Assembly: GCA_964472165.1 (NCBI GenBank)
Contig: CAYYJE010000141.1
Coordinates: 1 to 6,825, forward strand
DNA: 6,825 nucleotides
Direction: 5' to 3'
From: UBA1413 sp964472165
GTDB taxonomy: Bacteria; Bacteroidota; Bacteroidia; Bacteroidales; Prolixibacteraceae
In this document: positions 5,980-6,825 of the stretch, piece after piece
Numbering within the stretch: position 1 is the stretch's first letter
Layout of the letters: every line of letters starts with the position of its first letter
Position numbers and translations under genes: made by a program
The notes under the pieces: generated by a model
What the model saw: the letters and a program-made list of their open reading frames with translations, nothing else
The model's database searches: none
What the model was told of the DNA's origin: nothing

Positions 5980-6825
5980 TTATTCAATACCCCAGGCTTT
6001 ATCCGGTTGGTTGCCCATTTCAAAGACCAGTTTACCCCCCTTTATAATCTCGTCATGCGATATCCACGAACGGTTCAACGGTTTCCCATTCAGTGTGGCC
6101 GACCGGATGAAGATATTTTCTTGGGTCAGGTTGTGTGCTTTAATGACAAACGATTTTCCGGGATAAATCTTTTGGTCAAGGCTGAGTTTCACTTCTTCAA
6201 AAATGGGTGCGGTAATCTGATAGACCGGATTACCCGGACAAACCTGATACAGCCCAATGGCACTCAGGTTGTACCATGCGGCCATGCAGCCGTAATCACA
6301 ATCCATCTCTTCGAGATAGCCGTCGGGCGTCTCTTTATATACCCTGTCGAAAATGGGTTCGGGAAAAAAGTTGTGCGTCCCGTATTTCTGGACAATGGGC
6401 TCTGTCAATATTTTACGTACCCATTTCTGGGTGAGCCAGGGTGCCCCTGCCATATTGAAAAGATAAGGGGCATGGATGTCAATCTGATTGCCGGCAGTAT
6501 ACAAATCGTTGTCGAAGAAATATTCAAGTTCTTTCAGAAAAGCTTCTTTTCCGCCAAAATAGTCGATCAGCGACGGGATATCGTGTACAATATTCCATCG
6601 CCAGTGCCATTTGCTCCCTTCGTACGTATATTTCTCACGATTTTCGGTCGGATCATCCGGGAAATCGAGCCAGGTACCATCGGCAGCCCGGGCGCGAAAA
6701 TAGCGGATGGAGGGATCCCAGGTATTTCTCCAGTATTCCGAGCGTTTCATGAAATACGCATAATCGTCGGTGTAACCGAGTTCTTTGGCCATTTGGGCCA
6801 TACACCAGTTGTCCCACGAATATTC
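5980..6825 (-). CDS. GH92 alpha-mannosidase-like glycoside hydrolase, C-terminal part (5' end beyond window), variant general-acid motif
   Basis: The reading frame is open to the right edge (it begins in-frame EYSWDNWC before the first Met at 6801) and ends with TAA at 5980, so only the last 281 residues are visible. Family GH92 enzymes are Ca-dependent inverting exo-alpha-mannosidases of about 750 residues. Counting from the Met at 6801, the matches are YEGSKWHWRWN then HD (60-74; family YxEGNxWQYxWxxPHD), GNQIDIHAPYLFNMAGAPW (104-122; family GNEPxxHxxYLYNxAGxPW), MDCDYGCMAAWY (166-177; family GNxDxGxMSAWY), and the C-terminal sandwich signature ATLNGKPLNRSWISHDEI (235-252). The Glu of GNEP, the general acid in characterised mannosidases, is Gln106 here, while the acidic pair D167/D169 expected near the catalytic base is present. 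Gln at the acid position is what I recall for a GH92 enzyme cleaving mannose-1-phosphate diesters, so ordinary mannosidase activity should not be assumed. Its end lies 34 bases before the metallophosphoesterase gene. The family call is firm; the substrate is inferred. The export signal lies outside the window. Confidence 0.9.
   Translation of the reverse strand, partial: EYSWDNWCMAQMAKELGYTDDYAYFMKRSEYWRNTWDPSIRYFRARAADGTWLDFPDDPTENREKYTYEGSKWHWRWNIVHDIPSLIDYFGGKEAFLKELEYFFDNDLYTAGNQIDIHAPYLFNMAGAPWLTQKWVRKILTEPIVQKYGTHNFFPEPIFDRVYKETPDGYLEEMDCDYGCMAAWYNLSAIGLYQVCPGNPVYQITAPIFEEVKLSLDQKIYPGKSFVIKAHNLTQENIFIRSATLNGKPLNRSWISHDEIIKGGKLVFEMGNQPDKAWGIE

Overview
All recognisable genes in this 6.8 kb window lie on the minus strand in a tight, operon-like series, so the text follows transcription from the right edge to the left. 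The organism is most likely a member of the Bacteroidota, perhaps an environmental Bacteroidales or Prolixibacteraceae-type bacterium. The reasons are a GH92 enzyme and a melibiase-type enzyme side by side, nearly every product carrying an export signal, A/T-rich leaders without strong Shine-Dalgarno sequences (several end in ATAAA just before ATG), and signal peptides ending in a small residue followed by Q. The genus is inference only.

Layout in transcription order: (1) 6825-5980, the C-terminal part of a GH92 alpha-mannosidase-like enzyme, cut by the window edge; (2) 5945-5001, a Sec-exported calcineurin-like metallophosphoesterase with all its metal-binding motifs; (3) 4910-2802, a GH36/melibiase-type glycoside hydrolase with a Sec signal; (4) 2805-952, an unrecognised 617-residue Tat-exported protein that reads like a TIM barrel with a large insert; (5) 939-76, a probable lipoprotein of the glycerophosphodiester phosphodiesterase (GDPD) family; (6) 79-1, the first 26 codons of another exported protein. 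Gaps between genes are 34, about 90, -4, 12 and -4 bases. No RNA gene, insertion sequence, CRISPR array, SusC/SusD pair or regulator is visible, and no clear terminator or promoter.

Taken together the locus looks like part of a catabolic cluster for an extracellular glycan. Two glycosidases and a possible third sit with two phosphoesterases, which suggests a phosphate- or phosphodiester-decorated substrate. Three active-site departures sharpen this. The GH92 enzyme has Gln where the family normally has its Glu general acid, a change I associate with mannose-1-phosphodiester hydrolysis. The GDPD protein has His in place of the Glu that normally completes its metal site. The melibiase-type enzyme has lost the second Asp of the sugar-binding DDGW motif. 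The working hypothesis is an operon that takes apart a mannosyl-phosphodiester-containing polymer. It rests on motif reading only.
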